Of a stretch of 64,000 nucleotides of DNA, positions 49,587-61,740 are shown piece after piece (within the stretch, counting starts at the first letter, position 1; every line of letters starts with the position of its first letter). Origin of the DNA: Linanthus parryae. Taxonomy: Eukaryota; Streptophyta; Magnoliopsida; Ericales; Polemoniaceae. Below the pieces are notes generated by a model that saw only the letters and a list, made by a program, of their open reading frames with translations, searched no databases and was not told the origin of the DNA. The DNA is taken from assembly GCA_023055425.1 (NCBI GenBank), contig JALGPY010000006.1, forward strand, positions 90,121,935 to 90,185,934, given 5' to 3'. A program made the position numbers and the translations under genes.

Positions 49587-52500
49587 TTGTTGAGGAAACT
49601 GTTAGCCAGCAATGATAAAATTGAGAGCAAGATTGTCGCGATAGAAGCCACAATGAAGAGCCATGAGACACAGATTGGCCAGGTAGCCAATCAAAATACT
49701 CGACTTCCACCGGGTATGCTACCTTCTAACGCAATCACTCCACCGGAGAAATTGAAGGCTATCACTACTCGCAGTGGGACTACCACTAAGGATCCTCCAT
49801 ATCCTACCCACGCGCGAGCCGAGGCAACCAAGGCCACAAAAAAAGCATTAGATGAAGAAATTTCCGTGCCTACAGTGAGTCCCCAATCAAAGGACACGAG
49901 TAGGAAGTCGGAGGAAAATCCTAAGCCAAAGGAAGAGTATAGTGTTCGTGTGCCTTACCCGTAGAGATTGAAGAGTCAAGAGGATGCCAAGCACTTCAAG
50001 AAGTTTGTGGATATCTTCAAAAAGTTACACATCAATATCCCCTTTGCGGAAGCAATTTCACAAATGCCTAAATATGCAAAATTTCTCAAGGAACTACTTT
50101 CTAATAGGAGGCACATGGATGATTTTGAGGCCGTGACTCTGAATGAGGAGTGTAGCGCCGTGGTGCAAAAAGTGCTGCCCAATAAGATGAAAGATCCTGG
50201 TGGTTTCGTTATTCCTGTGACACTGGGTGATGCGTTCCATGGTAGAGCATTATGTGATCTTGGCGCAAGCATAAATTTGATGCCCACATCAGCATTTGAG
50301 CAACTTGGTGTAGGGGATCCAAAACCTACTCGTATGTGCTTACAGATGGCTGACCGTAATGTCAAACAACCACGGGGTGTTTTGGAGGATGTGCTTGTGA
50401 GAGTCGAAGGACTCATCTTCCCTGCAGATTTTGTAATCCTAGACATGGATGCTGATGATGATGTCCCACTCATATTGGGACGGCCATTCCTTGCCACGGG
50501 AAAGACGATTATTGATGTTGCCAATGGAGAGCTGACGATGCGTATTAACGATGAGAAGGTGGCATTCAATGTCTTTGAAGCTATGAAATTTCGTGCATAT
50601 GCAGTGAGTGAGCAGTGTTTTGGTGTGGAGGCATACACACCGGATGAGGATGACGATATCTTATTGGAGCAGCTGTATGAGGAGCTTGCTCTACTTGACC
50701 CGAGTGAAAAAGAACAAGCTATGGAATCCAGCTGGCGTTCACCCCTACCCCTCTTTAATGAGGGAAGTAGGAAGACTCTTACTCCTTCTCTTATTACTGC
50801 TCCTGATTTAGAATTGAAACCTTTACCTGCTCATTTAAAATATTTATACTTGGGATCTAATGAGACTTTGGATGTGATTGTTTCTGCATGTTTGGACAGG
50901 GAACAGGAGGAGCAGCTTCTCAAGGTATTGCAGGAAAGAAAGGCAACTATGGGATGGACCATAGCGTATATCAAGGGGATCAGCCCCACAGTTTGCCAGC
51001 ACAAGATTCGGCTCATGGAAGATAAGAAGCCGATAGTTCAGTTTCAGCGCCGCCTCAACCCTCACATGCAGGAGGTGGTGAAGAAAGAGGTGCTTAAATG
51101 GTTGGAAGCAAGTATCATCTACCCGATTTACGACAGCACATGGACTAGCCCGGTACAGTATGTCCCTAAGAAGGGAGGTATAACTGTGGTGGAAGGGGAG
51201 AAAGGTGATTAGATTGCCACTCGTACTGTTACTGCGTGGAGATTTTGCATGGATTACTGCAAACTCAATGATGCCACGTTGAAGGATCACTTTCCCCTCC
51301 CATTTGTGGACCAGATGCTGATAGGCTGGCACATCATTCTCATTACTGCTTTTTGGATGGATACTCCGGGTATAATAAGATAGCGATTGAGCTAGCTGAC
51401 CAGGAGAAGACAACATTTACTTGTCCTTATGGGACCTTTGCATTTAGACGCATGCCCTTTTGGCTATGCAATGCACCTGCCACGTTGCAGAGGTGTATGA
51501 TGTCTATCTTCTCTGACATGATGGAGCAAAATTTCGAAGTCTTCATGGATAATTTTTCGCTTTATGGTGATGGGTTCGAAGACTGTCTACAGCAGCTAGC
51601 TCGGGTACTGGACAAATGTATTGACACCAACCTAGTGCTTAACTGGGAGAAGTGCCATTTCATGGTGACCGAGGGGATAGTGTTGGGGCACAAGATTTCA
51701 AGCAAAGGCTTAGAGGTAGACCGGGCGAAAATTGAGGTGATTTAGAAGCTTCCTTATCCTACATTTGTCAAAGGGGTGCGGAGTTTCTTGGGACATGCAG
51801 GCTTCTACTGGCGTTTCATTAAAGACTTTTCGAACATCAAAAAGCTTTGTCTGGACTGCTTGAGAAATATGTCGTCTTTGATTTCAATGAAGAGTGCAAG
51901 ACAGCTTTTTATTTTCTCAAGAAAAAGCTGATCAGTTCTCCCATTATAGCCACACCAGACTGGACCTTGCCGTTTGAGCTTATGTGTGATGCCAGCGACT
52001 ATGCGGTGGGAGAAGTGCTAGGACAGCGGAAAGACAAGGTAGCTCATGTCATTTACTATGTCAGTCGTACTCTTAATAATGCACAAGTTAATTATGCCAC
52101 CACGGAGAAAGAGATGTTGGCTGTAATCTTCGCATTGGACAAGTTTCGTCCATATCTTGTGGGTTCCCAGGTGACAATTTTCACGGACCATGCAGCCCTC
52201 AAATATCTTCTTACTAAGAAGGATGCAAAGCAAAGATTGATCCGGTGGGTTTTGTTAATGCAAGAGTTTGACATAGTAATCAAGGACAAGAAGGGGGTAG
52301 AGAACGTTGTTGCAGACCATTTGTCACGACTGTAGAATAAAAAACAAGAAGATGTGCCAATTAGAGAAGATTTTCCAGATGAGCAACTTATGGTAGTGGT
52401 GGCAGCTGTGCCTTGGTTTGCGGATTTGGAAAATTTCAAGGCACTCAACATTGTCCCAAAAGACATGACATTTCATCTGAAACAGAAGTTCTTCGCAGAT

Positions 52501-53708
52501 GCACGACGCTATTTTTGGGATGACATCTTTTATTCAAATTAGGAGCTGATAATGTGTTGAGAAGATGCGTAGCTGAGCCAGACACGTTGGACATTCTTAG
52601 ACATTGCCATGAACTGAACTGCGGAGGAAACTTTGGCAAAACGCGCACTGTGGCTAAGGTACTTCAAAGTGGCTTTTATTGGCCTTCTTTACATAAAGAT
52701 GCTCATTTATTTGTACATCAGTGTGACCGGTGTCAGAGAACCGGCAATATCTGCAACCGAAATGAGATGCCTCAAAATTTCGTGTTGGAAGTAGAGCCCT
52801 TTGACGTGTGGGGCATTGATTTCATGGGACCATTCCCTTCTTCACTTGGAAATCTTTATATACTGTTAGCTGTGGATTATGTGACCAAGTGGGTAGAGGA
52901 AATGGCTTGTCCCAAGAATGATGGAGCTACTGTAGAGAGATTCGTGCGTAAGAACATATTCACGCAGTTTGGAACTCCTAGAGCCATTGTCAGTGATGAA
53001 GGATCGCATTTCGTGAACAAAGTATTTGCAAATGTTTTGAGCAAATATGGGGTAAAGACACATAAGATATCACTAGCTTATCATCCGCAGTCGAATGGGC
53101 AAGCAGAAGTTTCTAACCGAGAGATAAAAGGGATTCTAGAGAAGACAGTCAACCCGGGACGCAAGGATTGGTCAGTGCATTTAGATGACAGTTTATGGGC
53201 ATATAGGACTGCATACAAGACCCCTTTAGGCATGTCTCCTTATCAGCTTGTATTTGGGAAGTCGTGTCATCTTCCGGTGGAACTTGAGCACAAGGCATTC
53301 TGGGCCTTGAAGAAGATCAATTTGGACGCTAAGCTCTCAGGTGAGCAACGGAAGCAAGCACTACTTGAACTTGAGGAATTTCGATTGATGGCATATGAAA
53401 GTGCAAAAATTTATAAGGAAAGGACAAAGCAGTGGCACGACAGGCACATCATCCCGAGAGACTTCAAGGTCGGACAGAGAATGCTGATCTTCAATGCCAG
53501 ACTAAAGCTGTTTCCAGGAAAGTTGAAATCTAGATGGAGTGGTCCCTACACAATTACTGCAGTTTATATGTGGGGATCTCTTGAGGTGGAAGATGCAAGT
53601 GGGTACAGATTCAAGGTAAATGGCCAGAGAGCAAAGCCGTATGTGGATGGAAATTTTATTGGATTCATTGAATGGCTCCATGCAACTCCCGCCTTAATTA
53701 ATCTCTGA
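49587..53708 (+). pseudogene. Athila late gag and pol (protease, RT, RNase H, integrase)
   Basis: 49587-51212 is one frame with a TAG at 49962. It holds late gag and an aspartic protease with DLGAS at about 50260 and LILGRPFL at about 50470, then the start of reverse transcriptase. Reverse transcriptase continues in another frame (51353-51745), and its catalytic motif reads FMDN where FMDD is expected. RNase H lies at 51847-52335 ([22 protein letters not shown]). Integrase lies at 52554-53708, with an H-H-C-C segment (HCH...CDRC), [15 protein letters not shown] and an Asn-Gly-Gln-Ala-Glu motif. Stops occur near 51212, 51745 and 52335. It is therefore not functional, but nearly complete in layout. 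Confidence 0.85.
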
Positions 53709-55375
53709 GGTAACTGGGTCGGGCCGTCGACCTTAAATTACAAAGCGCTTGTTGGAAGGCAACCCAACCTATTTATTGCTGTAGTTTAGGTTTTAATACT
53801 GTTTTGTAATTTTTTATTCTGTTTGATTTATTTGAGAGATGCGAGAGATTGGATTTAATATTTCCAATGAGTATGTGAAGGATTCCGAGGTGAAAGCCCT
53901 ATTTCGGATCCCCCGTCTTGATGCACGTGTGCGAAACAGAGTGAAAATTAAAGAATTGCAGCCTAAAGCGCGTATCGGGATCCTAAGTGAAGGAATTGAA
54001 GATTGAAGCCATTCCTACACTTATTCAACACACGCACCTGGGGAAGATCATGTTCCCGGACTCCCCGTCTTGATATAAGCGAGGAATTTATTGATGAACA
54101 AGGAAAGCTAGCACGTTGGCACGGATTACGAGGTGATATTTTGAAGACGAGACTGAAAAAAGAATTGAACAGTGCCAATGTGTGTGTGTGTGTGTGGGGG
54201 GGGGGTTGAAAGCTTTTTGTAGACAGGTGGATTGCGCATATCGGAGTCCGGATGAGAAAGTTACGCCAAAAAGGATGCTCAAGAGAGTAAAACGAGGCCA
54301 AAAGCATCCGGAAATGCAAAACGTGCCTTGGAACGCGTGAAATTGACGAATGAAATATTCCCCGGATTTTGGGAGTGTTTTAAGGTAAAAAGGGATTCTC
54401 GAAGTCGAGGAGATCCTTCGGAAAGAAAAGGCACGATCGGATACGTGAAAATATATCAAAAATGATGTTTTTGGCAAGCTCCAGGACTCTCTTCGTACGA
54501 AGAGAAATGTCTTCATACGAAGACATTATACTTTTGGCTCTGAAAATTGTCATCCCAGACACCTTGCAGTATCTATCTGGGAAGACCTTCGTACGAAGAC
54601 TAATTCCCTTCGCACGAAGAGTCTTCGTACGAAGAGAATTGTCTTCGTACGAAGACATCAGGCAAATTATCAGTTTTGTCCAGCCCGTACAAGAGAGAGA
54701 GGGGTGGGTTATGGAGGGCATTTTGGACTTTTTGAACGATATTTTTGACACATCTGAAGGTGCCCCGTCCTTCTCCTCCATTCTTCAACAGCTTCATCTT
54801 CTTCCTCCTCCATAGCCGAAACTCCATCTTCTCTCTCCCAACTCAATTCTCAACCAAATTTAACAAGTAAGCAAGGGTTTTGCTTGCATTTGAGAGAGGA
54901 TCAAGGTCTGGTAGGGGGTTTTGAGTGAGGGTGAGACACGAGAGAGAAATCAAAGGAAGAAAAGCTAGGGTTTCGGAGCTAGATTTGAAAATTGGGAAAC
55001 TTGGAGCTTGATTCAGCTTGGGGTCAAGAGGACAACTTTAACGGGGACATCACAAGGAGTACGGTGCACCAATCCATTCGAAGTTTCAACAAAAAATTTC
55101 GGCGACCTCCAAAACGGTCCTTCTTGCCAGAATTTCTGAAATTTTGTGCCGGTAAGACTTGCTCCGGGCACGTAGGTATTCTCTAAAACTAGCAATTTCA
55201 ATATACGAGTCTTAGGAACAAATTGAGTAAAAGCCCGTTTTATTTTTGTTGCGCTTATTAGCGTGCTTGGGGGCGATTGGATAGAGTCCTAGGATTACGT
55301 GCTAATACTTTCTTACGTGTCTAATTTCTGTAAACACTTCTTGTCACGTGCACGAGTTGAATTTCTTGTTTTTAA
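53709..55375 (+). other. Athila pol-env spacer
   Basis: 1.67 kb of non-coding DNA. It contains a (GT)n/poly-G tract (about 54179-54207), the palindrome cluster 54490-54655 with flanks similar to the LTR, and CT-rich DNA (54770-54840). No gene was recognised. Confidence 0.7.
54490..54655. repeat. Second TCTTCGTACGAAGA palindrome cluster, internal
   Basis: Perfect copies lie at 54490, 54622 and 54642, with near copies at 54510, 54586 and 54607. The spacing and the intervening sequence (including a ttgcagtat stretch) resemble 46887-47041 of the element's own LTR, so about 200 bp of U3-like sequence is present between pol and env. Confidence 0.88.
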
Positions 55376-56698
55376 TTGAATTTGAGCATTAAAATTGGGG
55401 ATGGAAAGAAAAGAAAGACGGGAGAGGGTACATCACAAGCGGCACCCGGTTTGGGAGAGCCTCAATTAGAAATACCGCCTATACCCCAATATGCTATTTT
55501 GAACGCCCCACCCCCGACTAAACAGGGAATTGTAGGCCGACGAACGGCGAAAGTGAATTTGAAAGAGCGGAGTATTGGGCCCGCATGCTTTGATAGCTGT
55601 CGCTTTGTTACATACGAGGCCCAGCTAGAATCGCGCAAGGACACTTACTTGACTAAGAATGGGCAACCCGAGAAAGAGTTTCCATTGCACGAGGACATGC
55701 CTCAAGCAATAAAGGAAATTTTTGAGCGTGAAAAGCTAGCCAATTGGTTCAAGCTTGTAGGGCAGTCTAGTTCTCATATAGCGCGTGAGTTTTACCTCAA
55801 CTTGAGGTATGCGAAATATGGTGAGAGCCAGGACCCCCGTCTTGTCTATTGTCGGAACGAGTGGATAGTCTTCACGCCAGAGACTATCGGCTTGGCCATG
55901 GGATTCCCCCGTTTGAAAGAGGCTTGTGGTTACGAGGCCACTCTTCGTAGTGAGGGTATTTGGTCTCATGTCAATGCATTTTTCTTTGCAAAGGGAGTAT
56001 ACCCGTGGGATAGGAGAGGGGAAGTGCCTTAGTGGAAGGCTGGAAATAATTACTATAGGCCTGAGGCGAGGTGGTGTTGCGAGTTGCTAGAGAATTGGGT
56101 TCTGGGAATCACACAGAATCCCCATTACTCTTTCCTCCTATCTGTCTTGGCTCTCTGTCTCTACACCGGGGTTCGGGTAGATATCCCTAGGTTGATTTGG
56201 GAGAATTGCATGGAGAGAGTGTCGAGGACTAACAAGTTGGGTCCTGGACATACTTGTTTGCTGACTCATTTAACCAAAAACGCAGAAGTAGCAATTGGGA
56301 GAGACATGGACCTGAAAAGGTTCACTGCTAGGAAATGGCATAGGTTTGATGAGACGACCAAAAATAAGGGAAAGGGTAGGAGAATGAACACCTCTCAGTT
56401 TGACAACCAAGTTGCGTATGACCACTTGAAGAAAGAGATGGCCCCGAATAGAATTGAGAGAAGACGCCAGTTTGACCATACTAGGGACAATCAGGCTAAG
56501 CTGGGTAGCTTAATCCAGATGGTGGGCCAGTGGGTTATTCAGTCTAGTGGTCAGGCGGCGGAGGAGTTTGTTCCACCAGTCCCGACGGCGGATCCGTGGT
56601 TCCAGGAAGACGAGTTTGAGTATCCGGTTCCGCCGAGTGAGGACGAGTTAGAATTGGAAGAAGAAGATGATGAAGAGGAGGATGAGGAAGACGAGTAG
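55376..56698 (+). pseudogene. Athila env-like / plant transposon-protein ORF
   Basis: One frame of 441 codons is interrupted by a single TAG (56030-56032) and has no ATG at its start. Its position after integrase is where Athila elements carry an env-like ORF. It has a Tyr/Trp-rich core (residues about 60-260) typical of the domain annotated as 'putative plant transposon protein', a hydrophobic stretch after the TAG (FLLSVLALCLYTGV) and a strongly acidic C-terminus made almost wholly of Glu and Asp. No clear signal peptide was seen. Its function is unknown; a membrane or envelope role is not shown by the sequence. Confidence 0.72.
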
Positions 56699-57228
56699 TG
56701 GAGTGTGCCCTTATGCTAGGATTGTTGAGTCCTCGTGTCATCGTTGAGGACAACGATGCATCCTAGTGTGGGGGTGGGTGAGACCCTTTTTACTAGTCAG
56801 TTATTGAGTCTTTGCATAGCCCGTGTCGCATTTAGTTAGAAATTTTGGTTATGTCCTTATTTTTCTCTTTATTATTCATATTTTTGCGTGCACATTTTAT
56901 TATGATTGAGTCATCCCACCAACATATCGAGTCAGTAGTCGAGTTGGCCGTGCACGTAGTATAGGTAAAAAAAACTAAAAAATTTGAAAAAAACCAAAAA
57001 AATTAAAAATTTGAGAAGGGCAATTAAAAGAAGCTGAAAATTTGGTAAAATCGAGAAGTGTGAGATTTTTAGGCGTAGGGCATGATTTGGGATCGAGAGT
57101 GACAATGTGAGTTTCCCCTAGTAAGTATAGAGAAGCTTTCTTTACGGGAATGCGTGCCTATTCTACATACGGACTTAATTTTTAAATCTAAAGTGTGTGC
57201 CTGGTTTTCTTACAAGAGTTGAGCTACA
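56699..57228 (+). other. Athila 3' non-coding region
   Basis: It includes a G-rich tract (GTGTGGGGGTGGGTGAG, 56766-56782) that could be a polypurine tract, and an A-rich stretch with repeated AAAAAATTTGAAAAA-like units (56965-57020), common 3' of Athila env. The 3' LTR is missing. Confidence 0.65.
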
Positions 57229-59675
57229 TCATTTGTTCTTGAACGGATCAGGAGGTCTAGCACGACGTGCCTCCTCCTTCAATTTCTTGCTCTTGATTTT
57301 CTGCACCACATCATGTGGACTCACCAAATTTGGCTTCTCCTCTGATTCGGGTGGGTAGGGCTGCAAAACTGTAGGCAACCCAAGAGGATCCACACGATCT
57401 TCTCTAAACTTTATCATGGCCAATTTATTCTTCCCCTTGCCCGGAACAAATTCCTTTAACACAAGTGACACATCTAGAACTTTGATAGTCAACTCCTTAG
57501 TCTCTAGATCCACATTTGCGCGCATTGTCTTCAAAAGCGGTCTTCCAAATATGAGTGGCATGTCGCGATCCTCCTTGATGTCCACTATCACAAAAGTCGA
57601 CTGGGAAGACAATGCACCCACTTTCACGAGCAAGTTCTCAATCACCCTATTCGCTGTAACAATAGAATTTTCTGCCAATTGCAGACCCATTTTAACTGGG
57701 GTTGGCGCACCAATGCCCAATCTCTCAAACAGGGACAATGACATGAGATTAATACTCGCGCCCAAGTCGCAGAGTCCATATTTATGATATCCACCCCCAA
57801 GAGTGCAGCCTAAGATGAAACTGCCTGGATCTCTCATCCTGGGAATGTCCCTCTAAATGACTGTACTACATGTCTCTGTCAGCTTCACCGTGGCATAAGG
57901 GTCTATGCTCTTCTTACCTCATAAAAAATTTCCTTCAAGAACTTCTTGTACTTGGGCATCTGAGCAAGTGCTTCCACTTTATATGGGATGTTGATATGAA
58001 GTTAGCTGAATATCTCCAAAAATCTCCCATATTGATCTTCATCATTCTTCTTGAGTGCCGCCAGATATGATACATCTGGCACATACTTAGCCGGATTTAG
58101 AGTGTTCTTGGACTCTTCTTTATCTTCAACTTTGTACTTTGATTTGGGACTCACGGACTTGGGCATCTCTTCACCCAATTCTTTCTATGTGGCTTTAGTA
58201 GCTTCAGCTCTCGCATGGCTAGGATATGGAGGATCCTGAGTAGTCACACCACTGCGAGTAGTAATAGCTTTAAGGTGGTATCCTAGTGTTCTAATTTGCT
58301 TTTTACCCAATTTGCGTCTCATGGATCTTCACCGTAGCTTCAATAGATAATAGCTTATCATTCATCTATTCCAGAAGGTTGTATAAGTCTAGATCCTGTT
58401 GTTGTTGTTGCTGAGGGGCGTAATTCTGAGCTGGATTGGGAGAATTACCTTGTTGAACGTACCAATTAGGCTGATTACGATTGTTGTTCTGATACCCCCA
58501 CGCTTGTTGCTGTCTAGGAGGCTCCATATAATTCACATCCTCGATGCACTGTCCATATCCCTGGTTCTCATCTGCAAATTGCTCAGCTATAGACTTCACC
58601 TGTGCAGTCTGATTCATGCGGTTAAAGGAAGTAGTCATCATAGCAAAGTGTTGCTCCATTGATTCTATTCGAGCAGCCAAAGCAGGATCCCCACCGGATT
58701 TTGTCAATCTCCGAGTGTCAGATCTTGTAGTCTCGCGCTTTGCTACATTGTTAAGCAACTCTTGAGCCCTATGTTCTCCCATGCCCATAAAATTTCCTCC
58801 GGCTAATAGATCCAACTCATTTGCAGTTAAATTATCCAGAGCATTATAAATATAGTGGAAGAGTTTGTACCATCTCTCCCCATGATTAGGGCATCTGCGC
58901 AGCAGTATGTTGAATTTCCTCCATGTATCTCCCAGAGAATCATCTTCTAGCTGAGTAAAATTCCTGATATCAGCCATTAGTTGAGCAAATTTGGATGGCG
59001 GTAGATACTTTCTGATAAAATATTTGCAACATTCATGCCATGTAGTAATTGAGCCTGCTGGTAATTCTAGGAGCCAAGTTTTAGCTTTTCCAGATAAAGA
59101 GAAAGAAACAACATCAACTTCACTGTTTCATCTAGAACTTGCTCATTATGCAATGTCGAACTAATTTGCTCAAAGTTAAGTAAGTGGGCATTCGGATCAT
59201 CTCCTCGGCATCCTCTAAAGAGGCACTCAGTACGTACCATATCAATCATCTGCTGGCGCAACTCAAAGTGAGAAGCATTAATATGTCGTCGCACAATGGT
59301 GGGCATGTATCGTGCTGTAGTGGACATGCAATAATCAACCATAAGACTCTCATCCTGCGCCACATTGTTCCTTTGAACCACAATACCTTGCCCAGTGTGT
59401 CCATTAGGTGTAATTGGAGGTATCATAGGGTTGGCAACTACTGTATGCGCAGTAGCTAGCTGAGCTCTTAGCAACTCAGTTTCCCTCAATGTATTGGCCA
59501 CTCTCGCCTCGGCAGCGACTCTGGCAGTCTCTTCATCTTCCGCAAGCTTGCAGAGTCTCTCTATCTCTGCTCCATGTTGGTCACCCAGTGGAGCTGTCTT
59601 CCTCAAGTCTCTACGCAACAGTGACTCTGGATTATCAAGCAGTGAATACAAGGGCTCGTCTTGAGAACGAGTCAT
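57229..59675 (-). pseudogene. Athila gag and protease, minus strand
   Basis: Gag starts at ATG 59675 (MTRSQDEPLY) and runs to 59067. It shifts and continues 58977-58366 (RWYKLFHYIYNALD, then a Gln-rich tail). After a decayed stretch, 57837-57229 encodes the protease with CDLGAS and LIFGRPLL. Shifts and stops occur between the pieces, and no reverse transcriptase follows. Confidence 0.82.
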
Positions 59676-59788
59676 GCACCAAAAGAATCACCTGAAAAAA
59701 CAGACACAACAAGAATGTAGGTGAGTAAAATTTATAATTAGAAAAGTAAAATCCCTAAGGTTACGAATAATAAATAATTTAGCCTAAG

Positions 59789-59806
59789 TCCCAGGCAACG
59801 ACGTCA
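59789..59806 (-). other. Primer-binding site of minus-strand Athila, diverged
   Basis: The minus strand reads TGACGTCGTTGCCTGGGA, close to the tRNA-Asp type site with a few changes. It lies 6 bp from the LTR edge at 59813. Confidence 0.68.
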
Positions 59807-59812
59807 AAAATT

Positions 59813-60044
59813 TGACACATTCCAACCGCAAGTGCATAATTGTCAGTGTAGTAATAATTCCGGTAAGACCGGGTTTGTCGAACCCAAAGGACTTCTTGTA
59901 ACTTAGTTTATATTTCTTAACCTTTTGTGAGAAAATCGCGTTGTTTGTTTCTACTTCTACTAAAATAAAGAAACAACTACTCAATTAATTGAATGAATAA
60001 ATTCAAGGTTAATGGAGAATGAATATAAGAGTTACTCAATAAAG
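59813..60044 (-). repeat. Minus-strand Athila LTR, 3' part
   Basis: It matches the reverse complement of the plus-strand Athila LTR end (about 47830-48020), including the conserved 'gggtt..gtcgaaccc' stretch. It is interrupted at 60044. Confidence 0.78.
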
Positions 60045-61740
60045 TGACAAGTGCACGGTCAAGTAATATAGGGGTGGTATTTCAACCCCGAGTAATCGAT
60101 CCCAAGAGGACAGACTCGAGACTATTTAATTAGTTACTTAATTTAGAGTACGGTACATGAGGAAATATTTGATTGATTTAAGAATTGAAATAACAACTAA
60201 GCTAATATTTTTGTATTTTTTTTAATGAAGAAATCAAATACGGAGAAACTAGGCGACCTCTAGATCACCTAGGGCTGTAGACGAATTCCGGTTCAGCTAT
60301 GTAACACGTCAATCCTATTCTAGTTCAGCCGGGTAATAGACTATGATAATATCCTGTCGGTCTCATGTCATTTTACGTCTCGGTTAACTATAATCTCCTC
60401 TCGGTCTCATGTTGTCTACTGATTCGTTCTAGCAGGTCATCTACTGGTACGATAACGGGTCCTTTAGGTCCACCGTTTCACGGAACAGCTGAATAATCCT
60501 ACCCAATCTACCCACACTAAGGCCAATCCTAACACTTCTCCTTTTCGGTCTTGATGATTCGGTATTGTTTTTCACATCTTATCAAGGCTAGTTGGAGTCA
60601 CTTTCGTGCACTCGCTAGCTAAGTAATATTTCCGGGTCATGACTCTTCAACACTAAGAATTAAGTGTAGCACGTGAAGCATTGACAAGAATGAAATCAAC
60701 ATTAAGATATATTTAATACACGAAGAACCCTAATTTTCCAAAGAAGTAATATTTATCCAATATTCAATAACAAGTTCATGAAATTAATATTTATCCGAAG
60801 ATCAAATCATAAAGCATGAAACAAGTCTTGAATCCGAAAATTAATCGTCTACATAAAACCCTAGGCTCTCATAGAGACGCCTAGAAAAAGTGCTTAGCTG
60901 ATTGAAATCAACCAAACAAAGTACAATAGTTTCTCCATACAAAGATTTAGAGAAGAATAAGATAGAAACATAGATCTTAAATGGAGGAGGAGTACTCCTC
61001 TCTAACCCGTCCGTGGCCTCTTTCCCCTTGCACCCTGTTCTTTTTCACGCCCCCTTTTTTGTTTAAGTCTTAGGGTGCATTAATTAATCACCAAATACTA
61101 TTAATTAATAACCCTAAAACCCCCTTTAATTTCCGTGAGTGCGCTGGTGGTATCAGCAGATCGCACAACCACAAATTCTGATCGTGCGATCTCCTGAAGA
61201 ATGGCGTCTCTGCTCATTAGTCTGATCGTGCGACCACAATTTCTGATCGTGCGATCAACTTCAGATCGTATGTCTGATCGTGCGATCAACTTCTGATCCT
61301 GCGATCAACTTTTGATCCTACATGCCAGTGAGATGGTAAAACTTTATCCTCCGAATTTTGGCTAAGTATGGGGGGGGGGGGTTATAGTGTCAATACACAA
61401 ACTTGATTAAATGACACTTGCCTCCCCTCTCCATGTCTTTACACCATTTTCTTCACGATTTCTTCTCCTTTTTAGCTCTCGAATAATCTCAAACACTAGT
61501 TTCTCCTCTCCGCTTCATCTCCTAAGCTTGTTTCCTGTTGAAACAAAACGAAACACAACCCGTGCGATCAAATGTGACAAAAATACATAAAATCATACCA
61601 GAAATACTAGGATTAACAAACTAACGCCTAGAGTTAAACTTCTACGTTTTCTCCCTAATCATAGTGTAAAACTAAGATTATCAACCCGGAAAGCACGCAA
61701 AACGATATAAAATGTGCAAGAAATAAATAGAGAGTTATCA
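60045..61740 (-). mobile_element. Solo LTR (Athila/Tat-like), minus strand, 1.7 kb
   Basis: In its own orientation it starts TGATAACTCTC and ends GTGCACTTGTCA. No coding region, primer site or second LTR is present, so it is a solo LTR or LTR fragment. The flanks (…aataaag / cccgaa…) show no clear target duplication; compared with the plus-strand LTR, about 8 bp seem lost at the site. Confidence 0.7.
61180..61306. repeat. GATCGTGCGATC near-palindrome cluster
   Basis: Copies of GATCG-TG-CGATC lie at 61180, 61245 and 61276, with variants at 61224 and 61295. They lie 434-560 bp from the LTR start in the element's orientation. Confidence 0.9.

Larger units (their letters stand above)
46529..57228 (+). 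mobile_element. Athila-type Ty3/gypsy element, plus strand, lacking its 3' LTR
   Basis: 5' LTR (46529-48020), tRNA-Asp type primer site, gag, protease, reverse transcriptase, RNase H, integrase, a long spacer, an env-like ORF and an A-rich 3' non-coding region. It stops before a 3' LTR, at or near 57228, where an element of opposite orientation starts. The right boundary is approximate. All coding parts carry stops or shifts. Confidence 0.85.
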
